Positions 39,689 through 49,259 of a stretch of DNA of 64,000 nt are shown in pieces. Below the pieces are notes generated by a model. The model saw only the letters and a program-made list of their open reading frames with translations, did not search any database and was not told the origin of the DNA. The stretch comes from JABDGM01 sp963738665. GTDB lineage: Bacteria > Planctomycetota > Planctomycetia > Pirellulales > Lacipirellulaceae. Where the stretch lies: positions 544,521 through 608,520 of the forward strand of contig CAVTXL010000016.1 in the NCBI GenBank assembly GCA_963738665.1, written 5' to 3'. The position numbers were made by a program, and so were the translations under genes. Within the stretch, counting starts at the first letter, position 1. Every line of letters begins with the position of its first letter.

Positions 39689-41317
39689 TTAATGCCACGG
39701 AATCGTCGGCACGGCGTGGGTGCCAGGCGTGACGGAGTGCGGTCCCGCAGGCTCGGCCCTCCCGTTGTCATTGCTAGCGATACCGGGCAGTGGCAGCGAT
39801 TTGGCGATCTCAGTGGCTTTCTCCCAAACGGTTTTCGCGGGACCCGTCGTGGGGGAGGTTGGAGCGGTCGATGAAGCAAGCGGCGCGGCCGGAACTATCG
39901 CGGGTGCGCCCTGTTCGGCGACTGGCACGGCCGGTGTGGGGGCGACGGCGACTTGGGACATCGCGTCGGGTGAAACCCACTCGATGCCGGCCTTTCGCGA
40001 AATCGCACCGTTGGAACGATCGATCGTGGCAAGACGGTCGGATTCTTTCTGGTTCGCTCGGGCTTGGCCGCCGAGGCCGAGCTGTCGCTGAGCGGTGGCC
40101 AGGTTGTGATACGACGTGGCGCTGGGCGACCCGTCGATCGCCTGCTCGAACAGTCGGGCCGCGTCGGCCGTGTGCCCGCTGCGGCAGAGGAGCACGCCCA
40201 GCTCGTTCGCCGCCAGATGATTCGACGGACAAGCGGCCAGGGCAGCGGCATACATGGTCATCGCATTGCGCGATTCGAGCATGTCGTCGCCGTTGCGCAC
40301 GGCGAGCCGCGCTTCGACCTTGCCCAGGCCGTAGAGGGCCATCGAACCGGCCTGCTGGCCGCCTACCGCCGCGGCCAGGCGTTCTTCCGCGTAGCTATGG
40401 TACAAAGCGACGGCCGTGTGGGGGGCGACTTGAATCGGGCATTGCTGAAAGACGGGCGTGCGATGGGATGAGGCGGCAATACGCACGTCGAGCTCACCCT
40501 CCAGACCGGTGCCGGTGGGAACGAAGTCGGCCGCTTCATCGAGCGCCCGCAGCCCTTCGGCCAGAGCCCGCGAGTGCTGATCGGTGCCGCACTCGGCGTC
40601 GTTGGCCTGTGCAATGCGGCGGAGCACCTGGATGAACTCAGCATGCGCCGCGTAGACGGCGCCCTGCTGCGCGAGGCCGCAGGCCCGTTGCACTGCTGGC
40701 AGGACTTGGGCTGTGATTTCGGTCGAAGTGGGTGTGTAGAGATAGGCCTCGGCGAAGTGTGGGATGTACGGCTGGAGCGGCGTCATTTCGATTGCCGGCG
40801 CGTTACACGGGGTTGGTGCTTCGCGAGGGCCAAGTGCGAAAGTGGGTGGCGAATTCGACCGCGCTGCTTCCATCGCCATGATGGCCTTGGCTAACAAGGC
40901 GGGCGACTCCAATTCGGCGACCGGTCGATCAGACGCGGCCGCTTCCGCGGTGATAGTTGAAATTGAAACAGCGGCCCGCTCTGGCGTCGAGGCTGGCTCG
41001 ACCGTGGGCAGACGATACATGGGTGCCGGTTTGGCCGCGTCGGTCACATGCTCTTCTTCTTCGGCGTCGGCAGCTTCTTCCGTTTCGTCCGTTGCATCGC
41101 GGCCGGCGCCTCGGGTCGGATCGTCGGAGGTTGCTGGGCTCTTGATCGCGCTTGGTTGGCCAGCAACGGGCTGGACCGGCAGCGACGCAGGTGGACCCCA
41201 GGGCTCGGAGGGCCAGGACGAAGTGAGCGAATCGATGTGGGGTTCGATCGGCGCCGGAGTCTTCGCCAAGTCGCTATCGCTGGCCGCCTGCCGCGGCCGA
41301 TCCTGTTGCAAAGCCAC
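39689..41317 (-). CDS. TPR-containing hypothetical protein, probably membrane-anchored
   Basis: 542 residues from a GTG at 41317. The frame stays open upstream to 41548 and there encodes a membrane helix (SLAVLLACGLAIAIGG) with basic residues before it, so the real start is probably near 41490, reached through one frame change (GTG at 41493 reads MPRRLSNRS). The N-terminal third is Pro/Ala-rich. The C-terminal part is helical, with TPR-like repeats (NHLAANELGVLLCRSGHTAD, SYHNLATAQRQLGLGGQARA). It sits directly upstream of the export gene and may scaffold or anchor the polysaccharide export apparatus. This role is inferred only from position. Confidence 0.65.
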   Translation of the reverse strand: MALQQDRPRQAASDSDLAKTPAPIEPHIDSLTSSWPSEPWGPPASLPVQPVAGQPSAIKSPATSDDPTRGAGRDATDETEEAADAEEEEHVTDAAKPAPMYRLPTVEPASTPERAAVSISTITAEAAASDRPVAELESPALLAKAIMAMEAARSNSPPTFALGPREAPTPCNAPAIEMTPLQPYIPHFAEAYLYTPTSTEITAQVLPAVQRACGLAQQGAVYAAHAEFIQVLRRIAQANDAECGTDQHSRALAEGLRALDEAADFVPTGTGLEGELDVRIAASSHRTPVFQQCPIQVAPHTAVALYHSYAEERLAAAVGGQQAGSMALYGLGKVEARLAVRNGDDMLESRNAMTMYAAALAACPSNHLAANELGVLLCRSGHTADAARLFEQAIDGSPSATSYHNLATAQRQLGLGGQARANQKESDRLATIDRSNGAISRKAGIEWVSPDAMSQVAVAPTPAVPVAEQGAPAIVPAAPLASSTAPTSPTTGPAKTVWEKATEIAKSLPLPGIASNDNGRAEPAGPHSVTPGTHAVPTIPWH

Positions 41318-41548
41318 GTGCGGATTGTCGATCGTCTGCGTCGACTGGGGCGAGACAGCAACGCGCGAGCGTAAGGCAATGCGTGGCGCGGAATTTTCGG
41401 AATGCCTGGAGAAGACCCAGCGGCCGCCGCCGATCGCAATTGCCAGACCGCACGCGAGGAGGACGGCGAGCGATTGCTCAGACGACGAGGCACGGCGACG
41501 GGCGCGGCGGGAGTCGCGGTGAGTTTCGAACCTGGTAGCGTGGCATGC

Positions 41549-41923
41549 TCACGTAAGCGGCGGCTTATGCCGCCGGCTGCTGGAGTTCAACGTGTTTCGA
41601 GGCTCGGTGGCGGTACGCTGCCGCTCCGCCAGGCCGAGCGCAGCGTTATCGTCGCTATGCGCGATGCGAGTCGCAAAATCAGAATTCGACCGCCGGCCGG
41701 TGCGGCAATCAGCAAAATCGGCCCATTCGGAAGGAGTTCGCCCCGCGTGGCCGGCACAGCCGCCACAGAGCGATTTGGCTCGCGCGGCACAGGCCGCAAA
41801 GGTGGAAAAGTTTGACAGCTGAGAGGCGCTCGCTGTCGCCCTTCGACCATCGAGATCGGCAACCGAACTCTGGCTCGTCGCGTTACCCCCCGGACACCTG
41901 ACCCCCGACGCCTGACACGATCT
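41549..41923. other. Gap between the TPR gene and the RNase Z-like gene
   Basis: About 375 nt. I see no supported gene or repeat; short frames have the composition of non-coding DNA. It should contain the promoter of the TPR/export operon. Confidence 0.45.
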
Positions 41924-42763
41924 TCACAGCCACAAATGCAGCCGGCCACCGAGCATGTCGGGGAAGGCCTGTTCGACGAGCGTGCGGACCGTGCCGGCGT
42001 GGTAGCGGGTGCTGACGTGGGCGACGATGACCAGTTCGTTTTCAAAGAGGTCGCGGCGCTCAACGAGATCGTCCAGGTGCATGTGGCCGAACTTGTGGAT
42101 CTTTTCTTTGCGATGGTTCGCCGCGACGAACGTCAGCTCGCAGATGAGCACTTTCGCCTGATACATGGCTGGACAGTTGTCGAGGCCGGGCGGCGAAGTA
42201 TCGCCAGTGTAGGCCACCAGCGGGCTGCGGACCTCGGCCGTGACCTCGGTGCCGCCGAGCCGCAGGTCGCGAATCTGCTCGCCGCTGAGGTCGCGGTACT
42301 CGGGCTTGAGCTTCCGGCGGCGATCCCAGACGACGTAGCCCAGCGAGGGCACCGTGTGGCGCGTGGCTGAGGCAGTGACGACGTGCTCGCGCGAGAGCTC
42401 CACTTCGTCGCCAGGCGCGATCGATTGCATGTTGCAAGGGAGCCGGCCGCGGTCGAGCCGGGTGAAGAGGCGGAGGATTTTTTCCATCGGCTCGATCGTT
42501 TCGGCCGGCATGTAAATCGTCGGCGGCGTCATCTTCATCATCCGCCGCCGGGCCACGTAGACGGGCAGCGAGGCGATGTGATCGAGATGCCCGTGGGTGA
42601 CGAACCACGTCTCGGTGCCCATGAACGACCAGGGCTGGGCGCCGAGATCGAAGCCGATTTTGAGTTCGGGAATTCGCCAGTACGACTGGACGGCGGCGCG
42701 GGAGTAACCCTCGATCGTGAGGTCGCCGTGCTTGAGCGATTTGACGGGCGAATTGTGGATCAT
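41924..42763 (-). CDS. MBL-fold hydrolase, RNase Z-like
   Basis: 279 residues with the metal site FVTHGHLDHIASLP near residue 57, ASATRHTVPSLGYVV, YTGDTSPPGLDNC and the distal HVSTRYHAG. The overall plan (GHLDH, then a His in ATRHT, GDT, ELTF and H-[ST]-R-Y) is that of the RNase Z/ElaC-like branch that processes tRNA 3' ends. It lacks the long exosite arm of classical ElaC, so another ester or phosphodiester substrate is possible. Monocistronic. Confidence 0.82.
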   Translation of the reverse strand: MIHNSPVKSLKHGDLTIEGYSRAAVQSYWRIPELKIGFDLGAQPWSFMGTETWFVTHGHLDHIASLPVYVARRRMMKMTPPTIYMPAETIEPMEKILRLFTRLDRGRLPCNMQSIAPGDEVELSREHVVTASATRHTVPSLGYVVWDRRRKLKPEYRDLSGEQIRDLRLGGTEVTAEVRSPLVAYTGDTSPPGLDNCPAMYQAKVLICELTFVAANHRKEKIHKFGHMHLDDLVERRDLFENELVIVAHVSTRYHAGTVRTLVEQAFPDMLGGRLHLWL

Positions 42764-43821
42764 GCTAGTGCAGTCTTGAAGGGCACGTAAGTGCGTGTTG
42801 AAAGAGGGGACCGGCTCGCGGTCCGATGCGAAAGAGGTCGTGAAATCATGTTCCCATGAGCATGCCTGTCCTCTTTTTCAACACCCTGTTAACGAGTCGT
42901 TAATTGTTGTGAATTACTAACCCATACAAAAAACGGCCTGCCTTGCTCTGACGCTGGCGTAACGAACCACTTCCCAGGCAAGGAGGCCGAAGTACGGGCA
43001 ATTGTAATCATGGCTGGTTTCCGCAACAGGTGCATTTTACGCGTCGCCAGTTTGTCCAAGTCGAGGGGTCGCCCTTCAGCGAAGTGTTGTCGACCGACTG
43101 GGCGCCAGACGTGTGTCGTGAGCATGTAGTGCAATTGACCGAGCCGGTAGACAAGGCGTTGGTCGCGACTTGGCTGTTCCTGTCGCAGGTCGTGCGTGCC
43201 AATTTGCGCTGCCGGGCTGCCGTGGCGCTTGCTGGCTCACCGCACCCATCGCGGCCCACCGGCCTCTTCGGCTAATATGGATGGCAACTGTGGTGTGCGG
43301 AAACGCCTCCCGGAAGGATTTGTCACTGCCTCAGAGCGGCATACCGCCGCGTGACGGGAAGGAGCCGCCGACCAGTCTTGATATTGCATGGGCCTGAGAG
43401 TGCTGTTCTTTGCTGGCTCCACCGTCTCGATGTCCGACACGTCCGAGAACCGACCCGCGTATCCCGAGTCTCGCACGCAGAAGGCGGGGGGTCGGCTTTC
43501 CGAGCCCGCAGCGGCGCGCTGTTTCGATCGTTATGCGCGGCGGTCATCGATCTGGACATTTGCCCATACGGCGGCAAGGCAGCAGCGAGTTGGGCTTGTT
43601 GCGGCAGCTTCGGCATCAACCTCCACAGACCACTGCATGTAAACTGACTAGAACCGCCGCGGACAGCATGCGGTAGGACGGACAATCCAGTCCGTCGAAA
43701 GCCATACGACGGACAGGGTTGTCCGTCCTACAACCGAAATCATTCCGCGGGTCCATTTGGTACGCTACCCGTCGTCAAAATGGTTAGGTGCCATTTCATC
43801 CAGGATCTAGGATCAACCACC
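42764..43821. other. Gene-poor kilobase before the Gfo/Idh/MocA gene
   Basis: About 1.06 kb without a reading frame I can recognise on either strand. The frames at 43030-43275 (+) and 42889-43259 (-) show no family motif. The section around 42895-43020 has a composition that could be the remnant of an old mobile element, but no terminal repeats were found. The right end holds the palindromic repeat at 43667-43755. Confidence 0.5.
43667..43755. repeat. ~90-bp imperfect palindromic repeat, copy 2 (inverted relative to copy 1)
   Basis: It runs from CATGCGGTAGGACGG to CATTCCGCGGGTCCA. Its reverse complement matches 14201-14290 almost along its full length. Inner arms ACGGACAATCC and GGGTTGTCCGTCC form a long hairpin. 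Confidence 0.8.
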
Positions 43822-44922
43822 ATGTCCCTCGGCTTCGGCATCATCGGTTGCGGAATGATCAGCCACTTCCACGCGCGGGCGGTCGCCGACATACAGGGCG
43901 GCACGCTTGTCGGCTGCACGAGTCGCCGGCCCGAAGCAGCCCGAAAATTTGCCGCCGGCCACCACTGCCGCGCGTACGACAGCCTCGACGAGCTACTCGC
44001 CGATCCTCAAATCGAGATCGTCACGATTGCCACACCCAGCGGCGCCCATCTGGAGGACGCCGTCGCGGCCGCCCGCGCCGGCAAACACGTGATTGTCGAG
44101 AAGCCGCTCGAAATCACCCTCAAGCGCTGCGACCGCATCATCCGCGCCTGCGAGCAGCACGGCGTGCAATTGGCGACGATCTTCCCGTCGCGGTTCCATG
44201 AATCAAGCCAGCGGCTGAAGCGCGCGATCGACGATCGCCGCTTCGGTCGCCTCACGCTGGGCGATGCCTACGTCAAATGGTTCCGCACGCAACAGTACTA
44301 CGACAGCGGCGCCTGGCGCGGCACCTGGCAGCTCGACGGCGGCGGCGCCCTGATGAACCAGGCCATTCACAGCGTCGACCTTCTCCGCTGGCTGATGGGC
44401 CCCGTCGAGGAGATTCAGGCCCGCGCCGCCACGCTCGCTCATAAGCGGATCGACGTTGAAGACACGGTCGTCGCCACGCTCCGCTTCGCCAATGGCGCCC
44501 TCGGCACGATTGAAGCGACTACGACCGCCTATCCGGGTTACCTCAAGCGGATCGAAATCAGCGGCTCGACCGGCACCGCCGTCCTCGAAGAAGAAAACCT
44601 GAAACGGTGGGACTTTTTCAAGCCGCACAAAGAGGACGCCGCCGTGCTGGCCGCAATGTTGGAGCACGAGAGTGGCGGCGGCGGGGCAAGCGACCCGGCC
44701 GCCATCGGCCACCACGGCCATGCTCGCCAATTCGCCGACTTCGTCGCCGCCGTTCGCCGCGGTCGCCGGCCGGCGATCGACGGCCACGAGGGCCGCCTCT
44801 CGGTCGAAATCGTACTCGCTATCTACAAGGCGGCCGAAACGGGCCGCACGATCAAACTACCGCTTAAAAGCGACCCCCGCCTCGTGGCCCGAGGAGGGGG
44901 CAAATCCGCAAAGAAGAAATAA
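43822..44922 (+). CDS. Gfo/Idh/MocA family oxidoreductase
   Basis: 366 residues from ATG at 43822; the 14 upstream in-frame codons are not conserved. Rossmann motif LGFGIIGCGMISHFHA; the family's EKP motif in HVIVEKPLEITLK; then FPSRFHESSQRLK, GGGALMNQAIHSVDLLRWLM and a C-terminal beta-sheet domain. These enzymes act on sugars or inositol with NAD(P). A Lys-rich tail (GGGKSAKKK) is extra. No sugar-catabolic neighbours are present, so the substrate is unknown. It is abundant and diversified in planctomycetes. Confidence 0.92.
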   Translation: MSLGFGIIGCGMISHFHARAVADIQGGTLVGCTSRRPEAARKFAAGHHCRAYDSLDELLADPQIEIVTIATPSGAHLEDAVAAARAGKHVIVEKPLEITLKRCDRIIRACEQHGVQLATIFPSRFHESSQRLKRAIDDRRFGRLTLGDAYVKWFRTQQYYDSGAWRGTWQLDGGGALMNQAIHSVDLLRWLMGPVEEIQARAATLAHKRIDVEDTVVATLRFANGALGTIEATTTAYPGYLKRIEISGSTGTAVLEEENLKRWDFFKPHKEDAAVLAAMLEHESGGGGASDPAAIGHHGHARQFADFVAAVRRGRRPAIDGHEGRLSVEIVLAIYKAAETGRTIKLPLKSDPRLVARGGGKSAKKK

Positions 44923-45134
44923 TTTGCTTGCGGACATTCGCGATCGTCCCCAACGACGGCAATCGAACGTTCGTTCACGGCAGTTTTCTAAGCTAGCTGG
45001 CGAGCGATCGGCCTTCCTGTTGGACCGGCGATTCGCTACAACTCGCGGCCTCATCTTCGCCGGACAATCCATCGCGGAACGCAACTTCCGGCCGCTTCGC
45101 GCGCCCGAGCGCATTCGACTCTTCCATCGCCGAG

Positions 45135-45530
45135 ATGCTTATGAGCCTCATCCTCAAACCGTTCCGCCGCTTCACCGTCAAAATTGTCCCCGCCGCGATC
45201 GTGCTGATGATCGCGGCGCTGACACTGCCCACGCGGCCCAACCATGGCGACATCGGCGACCAGGCAGCCGCCCAGTCAAACGTCGGACCCGTCGAAGTCA
45301 CGCCCGGCACGGCGGGCAAACCGATCTCGTTTCGTGACCGCCTGATCGTTGGCTTACGGGCGGTGAGCACATCCGACGTGGCGTTTGTCGACAGCGTAGT
45401 GGCCAAGGTCTATGCCGGCAAGTTGCCTGAGCGGCTGGTCGACCAAACCTTTTTTGGGCCCGCGAGCGGGCCAGCCGCCCCCCAGGCGGTCGCACCCATC
45501 GCCCCGTCATCTACTTCCGGCCCGCGATGA
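45135..45530 (+). CDS. Hypothetical exported or membrane-anchored protein
   Basis: 131 residues (Met at residue 1 or 3). An N-terminal basic stretch is followed by one hydrophobic helix (IVPAAIVLMIAALTLPT), then a mostly polar domain. In that domain ISFRDRLIVGLRAVSTSD and AFVDSVVAKVYAGKLPERLV look folded and helical. The tail is Pro/Ala-rich. No family is recognised; it could be a single-pass anchor for a small cytoplasmic or periplasmic domain. Confidence 0.6.
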   Translation: MLMSLILKPFRRFTVKIVPAAIVLMIAALTLPTRPNHGDIGDQAAAQSNVGPVEVTPGTAGKPISFRDRLIVGLRAVSTSDVAFVDSVVAKVYAGKLPERLVDQTFFGPASGPAAPQAVAPIAPSSTSGPR

Positions 45531-45852
45531 CGCTCGAGGCCCGCCGGTTGGGCGTAATTCTTTAGGACAATGGGCGATGTTTCGTGACCATTCGTCGTGT
45601 CAGGCGACAGCTTCGTCCCCGCCAGACACGCGTTGGATCAATCGAGCGCTGTCTTTCCGCCGCTCTCCAACGTCGGCCCGCGCCGAGGGGGTAACGGGGT
45701 CAACGTCTCGAGCCTGCGGGCCGCGATTTAGTCGGCAGCCCCAATTTTCCGACAGCGCTCCCGGAAGTTTTCCGGTGGTGGGTAGCAAACCACCCGCGAT
45801 TGGGCTATTATGAGCAGCCCCCCACGACGGCGACTTCCATTGCCCCCTCTCA
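45531..45852. other. Gap after the 45135 gene
   Basis: About 320 nt with nothing recognisable. The frame crossing it on the plus strand (45412-45813) starts inside the previous gene and has no family character. Confidence 0.4.
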
Positions 45853-46215
45853 TTGGTGGAGCGGTCATGGCGCAAAAAAGCTGCAAAATCGAAGACCGGC
45901 CCCGCGGCCGCCAAAAAAAAGAAGGCTAGCACCGTGAAAAAGGCCGCTCCCGTCAAAAAAGCCGCTGAAAAGAAGTCCGCCGTGGACAAGAAGCCTGCCC
46001 CGAAAAAGCCGCCGACCCCGCGCAAGAGCCGGGCCCGTTCCACAAAGGATGTTCGCCTCAAGGCGTTCTGGGGCGTCTTCAATCAATCCCTCAAGCGTGT
46101 CGCCCTCTTCGAGCACAACGAGCGCAAAGAGGCCGATAAAATGGCGAAGGACCTGACCGCCTCCGGCAAGTCGCCCCACTTCGTTCAGCCGGTTAAAGAA
46201 GCTGTGCAGGAATAA
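45853..46215 (+). CDS. Small basic protein with Lys/Ala-rich tail-like N-terminus
   Basis: 120 residues. The N-terminal half is a Lys/Ala/Pro run (KKKKASTVKKAAPVKK and similar) typical of DNA- or RNA-binding tails. The C-terminal half is a compact helical segment (LKAFWGVFNQSLKRVALFEH, NERKEADKMAKDLTASGKSP, HFVQPVKEAV). The true start may be the ATG at 45867, with one base too many at MA(Q)KK; in the present frame the first residues are MVERSWRKKAAK. It is probably a nucleoid- or ribosome-associated protein, by composition only. Confidence 0.62.
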   Translation: MVERSWRKKAAKSKTGPAAAKKKKASTVKKAAPVKKAAEKKSAVDKKPAPKKPPTPRKSRARSTKDVRLKAFWGVFNQSLKRVALFEHNERKEADKMAKDLTASGKSPHFVQPVKEAVQE

Positions 46216-46488
46216 TCGCGTCGTCCTGCGCGAGCAAGCGCGACAGAGAAGCTGAGGCTCCACTGAGTTGTGCACTAGCTGCGGTGCTACCTCCCGCCGG
46301 CTTACGGCGTTATTTATCACCCGGCATCGCTTTTAGTTCACCTATCCGCCTCCGCCTTTTGAAGAACGCAATCGTGGCGCTTTTCAACGTCGCCAAGTGC
46401 ACAGTAAAGCTCGTCGCTGCTCGCACAACTGCGGCCTCAGTCGCAGTCGTGGCATCGCACCATGCGATGCAGCGGCCCGTCGACTTCT

Positions 46489-46875
46489 TCAATGGGCTGC
46501 TAGCACGGCCGCGACACGCTCGACGCTTTCAGCTTTGCCGAACTCCAGCTTTCCAAAGCCCCGTAGCGCCCCCGCCGATACGGCGGCGTCCTGATGCTCT
46601 GGGTAGTTGGTGATGAGCATCACCGGCACGCCTGCCAGCTTCGGATCGGCCTTCATTCGGACGATCAAATCCAGCCCGTCCGAGTAGTCATTGTCCAGCT
46701 TGCGGTTGACCAAGACCAGGTCGAACCGCCCGTCACCCAGCTCGCGCACCGCGTCATAAGCCGTGTAGACTGGGACGACCTCGCAGGCGAAGTGGCGCAC
46801 GAGAAACGCCCGAATCGCGACGTGATCGGGCCAGCACTGGCCGACGTCAAGCACCCGCTTTCGCGCTGGTTCCAT
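46489..46875 (-). CDS. Stand-alone receiver-like domain with degenerate phosphorylation site
   Basis: 128 residues with the alternating beta/alpha pattern of CheY-type receivers (KRVLDVGQCWPDHVAIRAFL, GRFDLVLVNRKLDND, VPVMLITNYPEHQDAAVSAG, RGFGKLEFGK). The acidic pair after strand 1 appears as Gly-Gln, and the phospho-acceptor Asp after strand 3 is Asn (LVN). The Thr and the C-terminal Lys are roughly in place. It therefore probably cannot be phosphorylated normally and acts as a pseudo-receiver. No histidine kinase or output domain is adjacent. Confidence 0.78.
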   Translation of the reverse strand: MEPARKRVLDVGQCWPDHVAIRAFLVRHFACEVVPVYTAYDAVRELGDGRFDLVLVNRKLDNDYSDGLDLIVRMKADPKLAGVPVMLITNYPEHQDAAVSAGALRGFGKLEFGKAESVERVAAVLAAH

Positions 46876-47032
46876 CAGGTTTCACATGCGCCCGGCCCGG
46901 TACCACAGCCAAGTCGCCTATCCCACAACGCTCAGCCACTGGGCCGAAGGTCGGCCGTGGCGTAAGAGGGCAGGTCAGAACGGGGGACTCGGCCGGGCGA
47001 GGTGACGGGGCCTTGGCGCGCAGCGATCCTCC

Positions 47033-47066
47033 CTTACCCCAATCCTCTCCCTAGGAGAGAGGGAGT
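47033..47066. repeat. CCCTACCCC/CTCTCCC-type hairpin repeat
   Basis: TCCTCTCCCTAGGAGAGAGGGAG forms a hairpin (CTCTCC with GGAGAG) just after the 3' end of the PQQ-propeller gene. It belongs to the same loose family as the copies at 13026 and 34931. Confidence 0.45.
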
Positions 47067-47084
47067 ATGGCGACAATCACCTAA

Positions 47085-49142
47085 TCACTCGCCATCTTTC
47101 TTTTCAATCGCGAACAGCGCTCGCTTGCTGGCGATGTAGAGCACGTTGTCGGCGACGACCGGCGTGCTCAGCACGCTGCTCCCCATGTTCACTTTGCCGT
47201 AATAGGGTTGCTGCTCGCCATTCGCTTCCTTCATGGCCACGGCCGGGTCCGACGAATGCCGAAAGATCGACACGTTGCCGTCGTCGTCGCCGATGAACAC
47301 CTTGCCGTCCACCACCAGCGGCGAGCCCCACGTCTGCGACATCAAGTCGAAGGTCCAATACGGCTTGCCCGTTTTCGCGTCGAGGCAATGAAACAGACCG
47401 CTGAAATCGGCGATGTACAAGATATCGTCTTTAATGGTGGCGCTGCCGACCGTGCGGTGCATGGTTTCTTCGAATTCGATCTTGCCGTTGCCGTTCTGAT
47501 CAAACTCGCTGTAGTGCCAAACGGCGGCCGAGTTCGGATTCGGCACCGCGATTTCACCGTTTTCTTCGACCACCGCCTGTAGCCGCCGGTGCGGCAGCGG
47601 CTTCGACCGGTCCGATGCGCTGAAGGCCAGTTCGGCGCTCACGTCGCCTCGCTTCGTGGGGTCAATGCACCACAGGTGGCCGATCCCTTCGTCGTGCTCC
47701 GGATCTTCGCCCACGGCGATGTAGATTTTGCCTTGGTAGATCACCGGCGTGCCAATCAGGTGGTTCCGCGTGGCCTTGCTGCTCACCGTGTAGAACGACG
47801 TCTTCGGATTGCAGTCAAATTCCCACAATAGCTTCGCGTGACCCTGACCGTCTCCCTCAGGTGCGAAGCTCCGCAGCCAACCGTCGCCGCCGGCAAAAAT
47901 AACCTGCGGTACGCCGTCGAACACGCCGTACGAGGGCGACGACCACTGGCCGTGCAAAATGTTCAACCCCGGTGAATTGTCGGTCCACAGCACTTCCTTC
48001 GTCTTCTTGTTCATTGCAAAGAAGCTGGGGGCGTCGGGCGCCGGAATGTAGTTGTGCTCCACGTCGACGCCGTTCGACGTGCAGCCGTACAAGATGTCGC
48101 CTACCGCCATCAGCGAGCACGCGCACATATTGTGTTGCGAGATGCCCATCTCCTTCATCATGTCGAATACCCACACGACGTCGGCTTCTTTCTTCAGGTC
48201 ATACGGCTTGCCCGTTTTCTTTAGCTCTTCCTCTTCCTCGGTGTACGGGCCGTCGTTCTCGCCGTCGTGAAATCCCTCGGTATCGAGGCAGCGGATTTCG
48301 CCGCGGTTGGTGACGAACCACAGCCGGTCGCCTTCCACGTAGGCGGCGCTGCAAACACCTTGCTCTGGCCAGTCGTGCACGCGGCCGGTCCCCAACTTCT
48401 CGCCGCTATGCTGCCACAGGAAGCTGCCATCCTTGATGTCGAAGCACAGCTCGACGCCCAGGTCGTGATCGCTCGGATACCGTTCCAACCAACCGGCCCC
48501 GTTATTCGTCCCGACAAACACTTTGCCGTTCGCGACCACCGGATTCCCGTAGCTCTGCGACCCCAGCCGGGCCACCCACTTGATATTCTTCGCGGTCTCC
48601 GGCTTCCAAGCGCCGGATCGCAAGTCGAATTCGCCCGGCTTGAAATCGGCCGGAATGTCGTGGCCGACTGGCGTGTTATTCCGGCTCACAGTACCGCCCC
48701 ACATCGGCCATTCTTTGTTCGCGGCTTCATTCTTGGCGCTCGCATCCTCGGCGTCGCTGCGGGCAGCCGTGGCGCGGGCCGCCGGCGGCGCGGTCGCTGC
48801 GGCAAGCGCGGCAGCGGAAGCTACGGGAAGCTCCGAGGTCACAGCGACCGGAGTGGCCGGTACAGAGACCGCCTCGGCCGTCCCCTGCGTCAACGCAACC
48901 AGTGCGGCCGGTTCCGTTACGTTGGCTGTTGGTTCCGCCGCCGGCGCCGACAGGGGCGCAGGCGCTGGTGCCGCCGCAATTGACGGAGCGGCCAAGTTCG
49001 GCCCACTTACTGGCGCCGATTCTGCGGACGTCGGGTTTACGCCCGCCGTATTGCGATTCTGGGCCTCGTTGCAACCGCCCAACATACCCGCCGCGGCGAT
49101 TGCCATCACGGCCCCGGCCGATAGGTGAAAGTAGCTTCTCAT
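47085..49142 (-). CDS. PQQ-like beta-propeller lipoprotein
   Basis: 685 residues. Lipoprotein signal peptide (lipobox MLGGC) and an Ala/Pro/Val-rich linker to about residue 140, then a propeller domain with WPMWGGTVSRNNTP and repeated blades such as NGKVFVGTNNGAGW, CFDIKDGSFLWQHSGEKLG, YQGKIYIAVGEDPEH, CLDAKTGKPYWTFD and DGKVFIGDDDGNVSIFR. Proteins of this kind are numerous in planctomycetes. Most lack proven PQQ binding and are thought to scaffold or hydrolyse substrates outside the cytoplasm. An EF-hand-like DQNGNGKIEFEE loop near residue 530 may bind calcium. The neighbour at 49260 is a paralogue in the same direction. Confidence 0.85.
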   Translation of the reverse strand: MRSYFHLSAGAVMAIAAAGMLGGCNEAQNRNTAGVNPTSAESAPVSGPNLAAPSIAAAPAPAPLSAPAAEPTANVTEPAALVALTQGTAEAVSVPATPVAVTSELPVASAAALAAATAPPAARATAARSDAEDASAKNEAANKEWPMWGGTVSRNNTPVGHDIPADFKPGEFDLRSGAWKPETAKNIKWVARLGSQSYGNPVVANGKVFVGTNNGAGWLERYPSDHDLGVELCFDIKDGSFLWQHSGEKLGTGRVHDWPEQGVCSAAYVEGDRLWFVTNRGEIRCLDTEGFHDGENDGPYTEEEEELKKTGKPYDLKKEADVVWVFDMMKEMGISQHNMCACSLMAVGDILYGCTSNGVDVEHNYIPAPDAPSFFAMNKKTKEVLWTDNSPGLNILHGQWSSPSYGVFDGVPQVIFAGGDGWLRSFAPEGDGQGHAKLLWEFDCNPKTSFYTVSSKATRNHLIGTPVIYQGKIYIAVGEDPEHDEGIGHLWCIDPTKRGDVSAELAFSASDRSKPLPHRRLQAVVEENGEIAVPNPNSAAVWHYSEFDQNGNGKIEFEETMHRTVGSATIKDDILYIADFSGLFHCLDAKTGKPYWTFDLMSQTWGSPLVVDGKVFIGDDDGNVSIFRHSSDPAVAMKEANGEQQPYYGKVNMGSSVLSTPVVADNVLYIASKRALFAIEKKDGE

Positions 49143-49259
49143 TGCGAAATAAGTCCCTTAATTGATTTTCGTTTCGTGCCAAAGACCGAAGAAGCGAGAA
49201 ACAAACGGCGAAGTCGCGGGCGAACCGTCGAGGCAGACCACATATGCGGCCGTCCGCCG

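Noticed and set aside
42889..43275. Remnant of an IS transposase
   Set aside because: Composition and short frames suggested this, but no DDE motif, terminal repeats or family sequence could be placed.
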